From Phycisphaerales bacterium (GTDB lineage Bacteria > Planctomycetota > Phycisphaerae > Tepidisphaerales > Tepidisphaeraceae), in the NCBI GenBank assembly GCA_003153655.1, contig PMAK01000258.1, positions 10,935-30,098 on the forward strand: a stretch of 19,164 bases of DNA, given 5' to 3'. The translations under genes and the position numbers were made by a program. Positions 1 through 5,820 of this stretch are shown one piece after another (the first letter of the stretch is position 1; each line of letters begins with the position of its first letter). The notes under the pieces are model-generated. The model saw nothing but the letters and a program-made list of their open reading frames with translations, made no database searches and was not told the DNA's origin.

Positions 1-641
1 AGTTCATGAGCGAATCGGTGAACCTCAAACCACCGGTCCTCCCGAACTTTTCCCTTGAATACCTCATCATGAACCCGATCGTCAAAAATCTCCGCGCCGC
101 CACCCGGCAGACTCCCGAGCCCTGCCTCCCGAAGAGCAGCCAGTACTTCGCGGACACCCAGATGTGCGATCCGGCCCAGATGAATAATCTCAATCGCGGT
201 GAACGCCTTGATATGCAATTGCGGACACTCGCGCCGAATGCCGCTGAGCATCTGCAGGTAGTAATCAAATTTCAGCCAGGGATGCAGCCCGCCGACGATA
301 TGCACTTCCGTCGCCCCGGCCTCGGCCGCGCGAACCGCCGTCGCGATCACCTGCTCAACGGGCATCTCATAAGCCCCGTCCTCGCCGCGTTTGCGATAGA
401 ACGAACAGAATTTGCAGGAGAGCGCGCAGACGTTCGTGTAGTTGATATGCCGATTGCGATTGTAAAACGTCTTATCCCCGTGCAGTTTTTCCCGAACATA
501 ATTTGCCAGCCGCCCAATGCCATGCACGTCCCGGCTGGCGTAAAGCGCAGCCCCATCCTCAGCCGAAAGCCGCCGGCCCGCGGCCAAACTGTCCGCCACC
601 GGCTGTAGGGCGGGATCGTTTACTTTCAACTCGGACGGCAT
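1..641 (-). CDS. mqnE: Aminofutalosine synthase MqnE (radical SAM), 3' end outside window
   Basis: The first 213 residues are visible and the gene runs off the left edge. MqnE joins the enolpyruvyl ether of 3-carboxybenzoate (made by MqnA) to SAM-derived adenosine, giving aminofutalosine in the cytoplasmic futalosine route to menaquinone. The radical-SAM 4Fe-4S motif CxxxCxxC is at C72, C76 and C79, just after HINYTN. MqnE-specific stretches follow: EVHIVGGLHP (about 112-121), IKAFTAIE (144-151) and SLPGGGAEIF (177-186). These separate it from the paralogue MqnC, which usually has GAGAE at the last site. The ATG at 641 has no Shine-Dalgarno sequence, and a -10-like box lies 8 nt upstream, so the transcript may be leaderless. 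It has the same orientation as the ubiA-ubiX-menG run, but a toxin-antitoxin pair on the other strand separates them. The family call is firm; only the C-terminal part is unseen. Confidence 0.93.
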   Translation of the reverse strand, partial: MPSELKVNDPALQPVADSLAAGRRLSAEDGAALYASRDVHGIGRLANYVREKLHGDKTFYNRNRHINYTNVCALSCKFCSFYRKRGEDGAYEMPVEQVIATAVRAAEAGATEVHIVGGLHPWLKFDYYLQMLSGIRRECPQLHIKAFTAIEIIHLGRIAHLGVREVLAALREAGLGSLPGGGAEIFDDRVHDEVFKGKVREDRWFEVHRFAHE

Positions 642-647
642 GGTAAG

Positions 648-675
648 TAAGTATATGGAATGAGATACGGGTCAA
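648..675 (-). promoter_or_regulatory. Candidate mqnE promoter, near-leaderless
   Basis: On the minus strand TTGACC (670-675) is followed by TATACT (650-655, spacer 14) or TACTTA (648-653, spacer 16). The nearer box ends only 6-8 nt before the mqnE ATG at 641, so transcription would start at or next to the start codon. The -10 match is good, but the 14-nt spacing is short, so the -35 assignment is weak. Confidence 0.4.
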
Positions 676-684
676 CCAGCCCGC

Positions 685-698
685 CGCATGCACATGCG
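685..698. promoter_or_regulatory. Candidate ParD operator (inverted repeat)
   Basis: CGCATG, a 2-nt spacer (CA) and CATGCG form a perfect inverted repeat. It lies in the 87-bp gap between the divergent mqnE and parD starts, over the position where the parD -35 would lie. Antitoxins of the ParD/ribbon-helix-helix type commonly bind such repeats to repress their own operon. Its location suggests it could also influence mqnE. No binding evidence is visible beyond symmetry and position. Confidence 0.45.
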
Positions 699-713
699 AA
701 AGGCCGCATTTGA

Positions 714-722
714 TGGTATAAT
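714..722 (+). promoter_or_regulatory. Extended -10 promoter of parDE
   Basis: TGG directly precedes a perfect TATAAT (717-722), giving the extended -10 form TGnTATAAT. No good -35 lies 16-18 nt upstream, which extended -10 promoters tolerate. The -10 ends 6 nt before the parD ATG at 729, so the expected transcription start coincides with the A of the start codon. This points to a leaderless mRNA, in keeping with the absence of a ribosome binding site. Confidence 0.6.
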
Positions 723-728
723 CCGGGC

Positions 729-977
729 ATGCAGGTCCAACTTAAAAAGCCTGAACTCGAAAAATTCATTGACGACCAAGTGAAGGCCGGTCATTTTCCG
801 ACCCCCGAAGCCGCCGTCGAAGCCGCCGTTCAGCAAATGATGCTTGAACAGATGCGTGAGTTGGATGACGACACGGTGAATGCCATCAATCGTGCGGAGG
901 AACAAATCGACGGCGGACAAGGCGTGGACTTCAAAAAGTTTGCTGCCGATATGCGAAAGAAATTGGCCGCCGGTTGA
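729..977 (+). CDS. parD: ParD-like antitoxin
   Basis: An 82-residue acidic protein encoded directly before a ParE-like toxin. The N-terminal half (about residues 6-45) has the ParD layout: a helix with FIDDQVKAGHF, the phrase TPEAAVEAAVQ and then a long helix, as in ribbon-helix-helix or ParD-type dimerisation domains. The C-terminal tail (FKKFAADMRKKL) would be the toxin-binding segment. Type II antitoxins of this kind neutralise the toxin and repress their own promoter. The stop codon is one base from the toxin ATG, so translation is probably coupled. The ATG at 729 is chosen because the residues from it fit the family and no in-frame upstream start has a ribosome binding site. The pair runs opposite to the flanking menaquinone genes. 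Confidence 0.8.
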   Translation: MQVQLKKPELEKFIDDQVKAGHFPTPEAAVEAAVQQMMLEQMRELDDDTVNAINRAEEQIDGGQGVDFKKFAADMRKKLAAG

Positions 978-978
978 C

Positions 979-1305
979 ATGCCACCGGTGTTTCATCTTA
1001 TTCTCTCCCCCGAAGCAACTGCTAACCTACAGGAAATTCACGAACATATCCGCATAAGTTCTCCTCAGAATGCGGCCCGAATGGTTGACCGGATTCTTAA
1101 TGTCATCGAAAAGTTGGAGGACTTTCCGCATCGGAACGTCGTCGAATATCAGAGCAAAAAACTAAAGCATCCGGTTCGCTCGATCGTTGTTAAGCCATAT
1201 CTCATCTTTTTTCGCGTAATTGAATCCCAGCAGGTGGTTCGAATTCTTTCCGTCCGTCATGCGGCAAGGAGACGGCCAGCACAATTTGATACGCCGAAGC
1301 AATAA
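979..1305 (+). CDS. parE: ParE/RelE-fold toxin
   Basis: A 108-residue protein of the ParE-type toxin family. The N-terminal region (FHLILSPEATANLQEIHEHI) gives the first strand and helix. A middle helix has ARMVDRILNVIEKLEDFP. The C-terminal core reads HPVRSIVVKPYLIFFRVIE, then VVRILSVRHAARR, matching the family pattern of an Arg-rich strand, a Tyr-containing strand and a terminal H-x-R-R. ParE toxins usually poison DNA gyrase, while RelE relatives cleave mRNA; the sequence alone does not settle the target. The open frame extends upstream to 880 inside parD, but the ATG at 979, one base after the parD stop, gives the family length. It converges with ubiA, with 18 nt between the stop codons and no clear terminator. 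Confidence 0.82.
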   Translation: MPPVFHLILSPEATANLQEIHEHIRISSPQNAARMVDRILNVIEKLEDFPHRNVVEYQSKKLKHPVRSIVVKPYLIFFRVIESQQVVRILSVRHAARRRPAQFDTPKQ

Positions 1306-1323
1306 TCCACCGCTCGTAAGGCT

Positions 1324-2229
1324 TCATCTCGTCAGGTCAATGATCCCCAATGTCGCCACCAAAAGGCTAATTATCCCATTGATTGTGAAAAACGACAGGT
1401 TCACCTTGGACAGATCATTCGGCTTGACAAGGCTCTGCTCGACGATGAGAAGCACGATCGCCGTCCCCGCGCCAATAAAATAGAGCAACCCGAATTGCGG
1501 AACGACAAACCCGAGCACGATCAGCATCGCCGCCGCAATGAAATGCGTTAGCCGGCTCACCCGCAGAGCTTTGGCTATCCCGATCTTCGCCGGAACCGAA
1601 TACACGCCACATTCCAGATCACTGGAAAAATCCTGGCACGCGTAAATGATGTCGAACCCCGCCGTCCAACTTGCGACGATGATGAACATAACGAGCGGCG
1701 GCCAATCCACGCGCCCGACCACCGCGACCCACGCGCACACCGGCGCCAGCGCGAGCGCAACGCCTAAATAATAATGACATAGCCGCGTGAATCGCTTCAT
1801 GAACGGATACCCGCACAGATACGCCAGCACTGGCAACGAAAGCAGCAGCGGCCAGATATTGCGATAGAGAATTTCAAACCCAGCCGTCGCGGCAATAAAT
1901 CCGCAGCAGCAGATCATTAGGATCGCAACGACAAATCGCCGCGAAAGCGACCCCGAAGGCAACGCCCGGCGGGCAGTACGCGGATTTCGCGCGTCGAGTT
2001 CCGAATCAATAATCCGATTGGCGGCCATGGCAACCGTCCGCGCCGTCACCATGCACACAAGAATCAGCCCGATCTTCCCAGCCGTCAGCGATCCCGGAAA
2101 CGCCCGGCCCGCGATCGCCGCGCTCAGAATCGCCCATGGCAGCGCGAAGACGGTGTGATGAATCTTGATGTCGTCGGCAAAGACCCGCAGTCTGCCGCCG
2201 AATGTCGCCGGAGCAGCAGCGGGGGGCAT
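1324..2229 (-). CDS. ubiA: UbiA-family prenyltransferase (MqnP-type, menaquinone)
   Basis: A polytopic membrane prenyltransferase of 301 residues from the chosen ATG. It holds both Asp-rich motifs that bind the Mg-diphosphate of the prenyl donor: NRIIDSELD (N71, D75, D79) and DFSSD (D200, D204) after DIIYACQ. Hydrophobic helices alternate along the rest of the chain. With mqnE in the same window, the likely role is attaching a polyprenyl chain to 1,4-dihydroxy-6-naphthoate or its carboxylated form, the job of MqnP. A 4-hydroxybenzoate substrate cannot be excluded. The open frame extends 38 codons further, into ubiX. The ATG at 2229 lies 31 nt after the ubiX stop and gives the normal family N-terminus before the first conserved HHTVFALPWA. 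It is the last gene of the minus-strand operon. Confidence 0.88.
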   Translation of the reverse strand: MPPAAAPATFGGRLRVFADDIKIHHTVFALPWAILSAAIAGRAFPGSLTAGKIGLILVCMVTARTVAMAANRIIDSELDARNPRTARRALPSGSLSRRFVVAILMICCCGFIAATAGFEILYRNIWPLLLSLPVLAYLCGYPFMKRFTRLCHYYLGVALALAPVCAWVAVVGRVDWPPLVMFIIVASWTAGFDIIYACQDFSSDLECGVYSVPAKIGIAKALRVSRLTHFIAAAMLIVLGFVVPQFGLLYFIGAGTAIVLLIVEQSLVKPNDLSKVNLSFFTINGIISLLVATLGIIDLTR

Positions 2230-2260
2230 GGTTGTATGGCTAGCGGAAGTCACGGTTACA

Positions 2261-2875
2261 TCAGCGAGTTTGGCCCGAGGCGCCGCTCGGCGGCCGGATA
2301 TTCTTTGGATCCCACCGCGTATCCAGCGCATGTGCCACGCCAAGCAGGTCCATCAATTTTCCCGCAACGAAATCGACGATCTCCCCGACAGATTCCGGAT
2401 TAAGATAAAACCCCGGATTCGTCGGCGCAAGAATTGCCCCGGCATCGCCGAGAATCTTGTAATTATTGATATCGATAGGCGACAGCGGCATCTCACGATG
2501 AGCCAGGATCAGCCGCCGACGCTCCTTGAGCGTGACCGCCGCGGCCCGGGAGATCAGATTGTCCCCAAGCCCGTGCGCAACTTCCGCCAGCGTATTGCTG
2601 CTGCAAGGCACGATCACCATCCCCTGATGCAAAAAACTTCCGCTGGCCGGCTTCGCCCCGACATCGTTGTAATTGTAAAGCGTGACCGTGTGCTCGGCCG
2701 TCCCCGCCAGCGCGGTGAGATCGACCGTCTCCATCCCCAGTTCATCATGCAAAAGCCGTCGCCCGAGTGGCGAGACGATCAGATGGACCTTCACACCAGC
2801 CGCGACAAGACCCTGAATAAACCGCTGCGCGTAAAGCGCGCCGCTGGCCCCGGTGATGGCGGTGACTAAATCCAT
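2261..2875 (-). CDS. ubiX: Flavin prenyltransferase UbiX (MqnM-type)
   Basis: This 204-residue protein matches full-length UbiX. UbiX prenylates FMN to the cofactor needed by UbiD-type decarboxylases; in futalosine-pathway organisms the UbiX/UbiD pair acts on the naphthoate ring. The N-terminal flavin loop TGASGALYA is at about 8-16. The conserved YNYNDVGAKPASGSF stretch comes next, then PCSSNTLAEVAHGLGDNLISRAA and KERRRLILAHREMPLS, the signature of the FMN- and phosphate-binding face. PTNPGFYLNP completes the active site near the C-terminus. It begins 17 nt after menG ends and stops 31 nt before ubiA. No UbiD partner is visible in the window. Confidence 0.95.
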   Translation of the reverse strand: MDLVTAITGASGALYAQRFIQGLVAAGVKVHLIVSPLGRRLLHDELGMETVDLTALAGTAEHTVTLYNYNDVGAKPASGSFLHQGMVIVPCSSNTLAEVAHGLGDNLISRAAAVTLKERRRLILAHREMPLSPIDINNYKILGDAGAILAPTNPGFYLNPESVGEIVDFVAGKLMDLLGVAHALDTRWDPKNIRPPSGASGQTR

Positions 2876-2892
2876 ATCTCAAATGATACCTG

Positions 2893-3678
2893 TCAGGGCC
2901 GAACTCCGCGATAACAAACGCAAATGCCGAAGGTCATTGGCTTCTGCATCACGCTCTGAAATCCCGCCCCCGCCAGCATTTCCATCATCGTTTCACGGCC
3001 GATGAACGTATTGACGGATTGCGGAAGATATCGGTACGCCCCGGTCTTATCCCCGCTGATCCATGTCGCAGTTCGCGGCAGAATCTGCCTGAAGTAAAAG
3101 TTGTACATCGCGCGAAGCAGCGAATGGGTCGGCAATGAAAACTCAAGAATGATCAACCTGCCGCCCGGGCGCAGGATGCGGAAGAACTCGCGGATGGCCG
3201 CCGCCGGATCGACAACGTTGCGGATGCCAAAGGCAATTGAAACGACGTCGCAACAGGCGTCGGGCAGTGGCAGCGCCAGAGCATCGCCGTTAATGAATCG
3301 AACGCTTTGAGCCGTAGTTTGTCGATCTGTCGAAACCCGCGTCCACTTCGCGATGGCCAGCGGAAGCATTTGATATGTGAAGTCGATGCCGATGACCTGG
3401 GATGAACTTGCCGCACTCTGCATACGGCGCAAGCCATCAAAAAACGCCAGCGTCAAATCGCCCGTGCCACAGGCGACATCCACAACGCGATCAGATGGCT
3501 TGAGTTCCGCGAGCTTCACCGCCTTGCGCCGCCAGCTCTGATCCATCCATGCGCTATGCAGCCGATTATTCAAATCGTAGCTGGGCGCAATAGCCGCGAA
3601 CATCCCCTGCACGCGCCGGCGTTTGTCCGTCACCGCGTGCGGATCGACTAGCGTTGCATCGTTCCAGAGATCGGTCAT
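2893..3678 (-). CDS. ubiE: UbiE/MenG-type quinone C-methyltransferase
   Basis: A 261-residue class I SAM-dependent methyltransferase that probably converts demethylmenaquinone to menaquinone. SAM-binding motif I is VVDVACGTGDLT (starting about residue 65). The family motifs YDLNNRLHS near the N-terminus, DALALPLPD, FGIRNVVDPAAAIREFFRILRPGG and the later FYFRQILP follow in order. An ATG ten codons upstream (3708) is open, but it lies inside the preceding DUF190 gene. The ATG at 3678 is preceded by AAGGA at good spacing and starts 7 nt after the DUF190 stop, so I chose it. A run of Ser and Ala between motif I and the next Asp-containing strand (about 86-90) looks like a small loop insertion. 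The context with UbiX, UbiA and MqnE supports menaquinone rather than ubiquinone. Confidence 0.92.
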   Translation of the reverse strand: MTDLWNDATLVDPHAVTDKRRRVQGMFAAIAPSYDLNNRLHSAWMDQSWRRKAVKLAELKPSDRVVDVACGTGDLTLAFFDGLRRMQSAASSSQVIGIDFTYQMLPLAIAKWTRVSTDRQTTAQSVRFINGDALALPLPDACCDVVSIAFGIRNVVDPAAAIREFFRILRPGGRLIILEFSLPTHSLLRAMYNFYFRQILPRTATWISGDKTGAYRYLPQSVNTFIGRETMMEMLAGAGFQSVMQKPMTFGICVCYRGVRP

Positions 3679-3685
3679 TGATTCC

Positions 3686-4447
3686 TTAACAGGTTCCCGC
3701 GCGTCCATGACGGTAAAGCAGGATCTTCACATACTCCATGGTGATCATCCCTTCCGCCACCATCGCTTCCAGATGCGGCAACAGACGATTCACGTTGTCC
3801 TGCCCATCCACGATCTCAATGACAATCGGCAGATCGGAAGACATCTCAAGCAGCGCCGCCTTATGCACCACGCTGCGCGCGCCAAATCCCTCCGAGCCGC
3901 GCAGTACCGTCGCGCCGGCAAGCCCAAGCTCCCGCGTTTTCTGCACGATCGCCTCATAAAGCGGCTGATTGTTGAATCGATCGGATTCCCCAATGAATAC
4001 CCGAAGAAGAACGCCATTGTCGTTAGTGGTCATATGAGTTCCCGGTTCGATTTGCGGGATAGTTGAAAGAGGCTGCGTTGCCGGAGCCAGTTGGAGGTTT
4101 TCGGATTTCTCCTGATCGCGATGGCGATACATCATCACGGCGGCCCGTTCCAGCGTAATCATGCCGCCGACCATGATCTCGTCCAGTGGCCCGCGAATAA
4201 ACGCGGCGATTTTTTCGGCGCTGTCCACGATCTCCACGATGATCGGTTCGTGCTGCACGAGCGATAACGGGGCTCTTTCGATGATGCCGTGATAGCCCGC
4301 CCCAAGAATGCCGCGAAGAACAGTTGCGCCCGCGAGCTTTTGCCGTCTGGCTTCCTGAACGATCCGCTGATAACTCGGCGTGAAGGGCGCGCGATCGGCG
4401 CTTTGGAGAAAGATCCGCAGAAGAACCTGTTCGCGGGCAAAATTCAC
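3686..4447 (-). CDS. Tandem DUF190 protein
   Basis: A 253-residue protein of two DUF190 domains in one chain: about residues 6-110 and 144-248. A Pro/Gln/Thr-rich linker joins them. Both copies have the same landmarks: AGATVLRG (39-46 and 177-184), an IVxIVD or IVEIVD strand, then GGMITLE in copy 1 and EGMITME in copy 2, each ending in a YRH. DUF190 folds like PII-type ferredoxin-like proteins. Genes of this family are often next to crcB, so a role in fluoride or anion stress is plausible but unproven. The usual protein is a single domain of about 110 residues, so this is a fusion or tandem duplication. The start is a GTG at 4447 with GGA a few bases upstream, 26 nt after crcB. It ends 7 nt before the methyltransferase start. 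Confidence 0.85.
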   Translation of the reverse strand: MNFAREQVLLRIFLQSADRAPFTPSYQRIVQEARRQKLAGATVLRGILGAGYHGIIERAPLSLVQHEPIIVEIVDSAEKIAAFIRGPLDEIMVGGMITLERAAVMMYRHRDQEKSENLQLAPATQPLSTIPQIEPGTHMTTNDNGVLLRVFIGESDRFNNQPLYEAIVQKTRELGLAGATVLRGSEGFGARSVVHKAALLEMSSDLPIVIEIVDGQDNVNRLLPHLEAMVAEGMITMEYVKILLYRHGRAGTC

Positions 4448-4473
4448 TTATGTTCCATTGTACGCGTTTTGGT

Positions 4474-4851
4474 TCAGGTCAATCGACCCAGCCAGATTCC
4501 CAGACGAACCGCCACTAATCCCAGGGCCAGACTTCCAAAGAGATTCAGGCAACTCTTGATGATCGCGCCGTCGTCCAGCAGCGCGTTCGATTCAAATATA
4601 TACGTGGAGAAGGTGGTATACGTTCCGATGAATCCGACAGCGATGGCGATGCGAGTTGCGTCGGAAAACTGATGCCGGGTGGCGTGGGTGAGAAACCAGC
4701 CAAGAAACAGGCTGCCAGTGATATTGATGACGAGCGTCCCAAACGGGAAATAAGTATTGAACTGACCGAAGAGTCTTCCGACTAACCACCGCGCCATAGC
4801 GCCGACGAAGCCGGCCAATCCGATCAGCAAAGACATCATCAGCGGATTCAT
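4474..4851 (-). CDS. crcB: Fluoride channel CrcB/Fluc
   Basis: A 125-residue membrane protein with four predicted helices, the normal size for CrcB. CrcB forms a dual-topology dimer that exports fluoride across the inner membrane. The conserved GGxxGAxxR pattern appears as GLAGFVGAMARWLV (about 12-25). Then come FPFGTLVINITGSLFLG, with the channel Asn, and GFIGTYTTFSTYIFE, with the Phe-box and the Na-site region. The open frame continues upstream to 5043, but that part would translate the riboswitch and terminator. The ATG at 4851 has AAGGA 6 nt before it and begins exactly at the family N-terminus. It is the first gene after the fluoride aptamer, which strongly supports the call. Confidence 0.96.
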   Translation of the reverse strand: MNPLMMSLLIGLAGFVGAMARWLVGRLFGQFNTYFPFGTLVINITGSLFLGWFLTHATRHQFSDATRIAIAVGFIGTYTTFSTYIFESNALLDDGAIIKSCLNLFGSLALGLVAVRLGIWLGRLT

Positions 4852-4878
4852 TCCATTTCCTTTCGCGGCGGGACCAAC

Positions 4879-4911
4879 AAAAAAGCCCCGGCGTTTTAGT
4901 ATCGCCGGGGC
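4879..4911 (-). terminator. Intrinsic terminator in the crcB leader (riboswitch expression platform)
   Basis: On the minus strand GCCCCGGCG (4903-4911) and CGCCGGGGC (4885-4893) pair perfectly over 9 bp around a 9-nt loop, followed by six U (4879-4884). It lies between the fluoride aptamer and the crcB ribosome binding site. An upstream segment CGCCGGG (4928-4934) could pair with CCCGGCG in the 5' arm (4903-4909) over 7 bp, forming an antiterminator that excludes the terminator. This is a typical OFF-without-ligand design, though the direction of switching is inferred. Confidence 0.88.
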
Positions 4912-4944
4912 ATTGCTTGATAGCGCTCCCGGCGGGTGATGCCC

Positions 4945-5001
4945 GACAGGAGTCATTGGTCCCAACGAATCAGGACGGTTCAGGCGGACTCCACCGCCCT
5001 T
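4945..5001 (-). promoter_or_regulatory. Fluoride riboswitch aptamer (crcB motif)
   Basis: The leader RNA matches the crcB-motif consensus: GGCGGUGGAGUCCGCC, GAACC, a short hairpin, then CAAUGACUCCUG. The diagnostic pseudoknot is GGAGUC (4987-4992) with GACUCC (4949-4954), 6 bp. GGCG/CGCC (4983-4986 with 4995-4998) closes the first helix, and GUCC/GGAC (4973-4976 with 4959-4962) the second. The known class binds Mg-chelated fluoride and turns on crcB. Here crcB starts about 100 nt downstream, beyond a terminator. No computed covariance score was available, but the combined motif and context make the call firm. Confidence 0.92.
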
Positions 5002-5081
5002 GGAAATCTCGAAACAAGCTATCACTAACGGCAAAGAACGCACTTTTTACCCGAAAAAGGAGGTCGATGCACGGGATTAAG

Positions 5082-5110
5082 TTGACAATCGGGCTGAGCC
5101 GATACTAAAT
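5082..5110 (+). promoter_or_regulatory. Candidate tetR/efflux operon promoter
   Basis: A perfect TTGACA (5082-5087) is followed at 17 nt by CTAAAT (5105-5110), a weak -10, in an AT-rich stretch. The palindrome at 5116-5129 would overlap the transcription start, and the tetR ATG is at 5151. The -35 is convincing; the -10 choice is uncertain. Confidence 0.45.
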
Positions 5111-5136
5111 ATATGACTGACGCGTCAGTTATTTAA
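5108..5136 (-). promoter_or_regulatory. Candidate crcB-operon promoter
   Basis: On the minus strand TTAAAT (5131-5136), a 17-nt spacer and TATATT (5108-5113) form a possible sigma-70 promoter for the fluoride leader. The -10 matches five of six consensus bases; the -35 only three. The 14-bp palindrome lies wholly inside the spacer, so a repressor bound there would block this promoter. Confidence 0.4.
5116..5129. promoter_or_regulatory. Palindromic TetR-type operator
   Basis: ACTGACG followed directly by CGTCAGT is a perfect 14-bp palindrome, 21 bp before the tetR start. TetR-family dimers usually bind palindromes of this size next to their own gene. It sits between the divergent tetR and crcB transcription units, inside the spacer of the candidate crcB promoter. 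Autoregulation is the simple reading; effects on crcB are inference. Confidence 0.65.
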
Positions 5137-5150
5137 TTCAAGGCGGCCAA

Positions 5151-5789
5151 ATGGTAGTTGAAAAACGACAGCCTGGAAGACCCAGGGACGAAGCGCTCCA
5201 GCAGCGGCGGCGCGAGGCAATTCTCGCCGAGGCGGCCAAGTTGTTCGCTAAGCATGGCTTTACCGACACGGACGTTCAGTGGATTGCCGACGCGCTGAAG
5301 ATCAGCAAGGGGACGGTCTACCGCTACTTCCCGACCAAGGAAAAATTGTTTCTCGCCGCGGTCGAGCGGGGGATCGGCCGGATGCAGCAGCACATCGAAT
5401 CCGCCCGGCGCGGCATGACCGACAAGATCGAGGAAATCCGCGCCGGCGTGGTCGCCTATCTCCAGTTTTTCAAGAAGAACCCGGAACTGGTCGAGCTATT
5501 CATTCAGGAGCGGGCCGAGTTCAGGAGTCGCCACCGCCCGATTTATTTCCAGAACCGCGACCTCCGCCGCGGACCCTGGCGGCAGCATCTGGCCGATCTG
5601 ATGATCGAGGGACGCATTCGCCAGATGTCCGTGGATCGGGTGCTCGATGTGCTCGGCGATGTGCTGTACGGCACGATGTTCACAAATCATTTTGCCGGCC
5701 GGGACAAGCCGTTCGACGCCCAGGCCCAGGACATTCTGGATGTGGTATTCAACGGAATCCTGAGCGATGCCGAGCGGAAAGTGGTTTGA
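5151..5789 (+). CDS. TetR/AcrR-family transcriptional regulator
   Basis: A 212-residue repressor of the TetR fold. The N-terminal DNA-binding domain (about 20-68) has the helix with ILAEAAKLFAKHGF and then the helix-turn-helix with IADALKISKGTVYRYFPTKEKLF, the family signature. The rest is helical and would form the ligand and dimer domain. The ATG at 5151 has AAGG about 7 nt upstream, and the basic KRQPGRPRDE lead is normal for the family. It is 31 nt upstream of an HlyD-type adaptor and an MFS exporter, so it probably represses a drug or metabolite efflux operon and itself through the palindrome at 5116-5129. The inducer cannot be told from the sequence. Confidence 0.92.
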   Translation: MVVEKRQPGRPRDEALQQRRREAILAEAAKLFAKHGFTDTDVQWIADALKISKGTVYRYFPTKEKLFLAAVERGIGRMQQHIESARRGMTDKIEEIRAGVVAYLQFFKKNPELVELFIQERAEFRSRHRPIYFQNRDLRRGPWRQHLADLMIEGRIRQMSVDRVLDVLGDVLYGTMFTNHFAGRDKPFDAQAQDILDVVFNGILSDAERKVV

Positions 5790-5820
5790 GGGTGGGATTC
5801 AAGTTTTACCGGGACAGACC

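Noticed and set aside
6..608. Long plus-strand open frame opposite mqnE
   Set aside because: The minus strand encodes clear MqnE motifs here; the plus frame has no recognisable domain.
1306..1323. Bidirectional terminator between parE and ubiA
   Set aside because: The 18-nt gap has no stem-loop or T tract.
2165..2869. Plus-strand open frame of 234 codons over ubiX
   Set aside because: It is antisense to strongly conserved UbiX motifs and has a low-complexity, Arg-rich composition typical of shadow frames.
4852..5043. Upstream extension of the crcB open frame
   Set aside because: It would translate the riboswitch and terminator; the ATG at 4851 has a ribosome site and the normal CrcB N-terminus.
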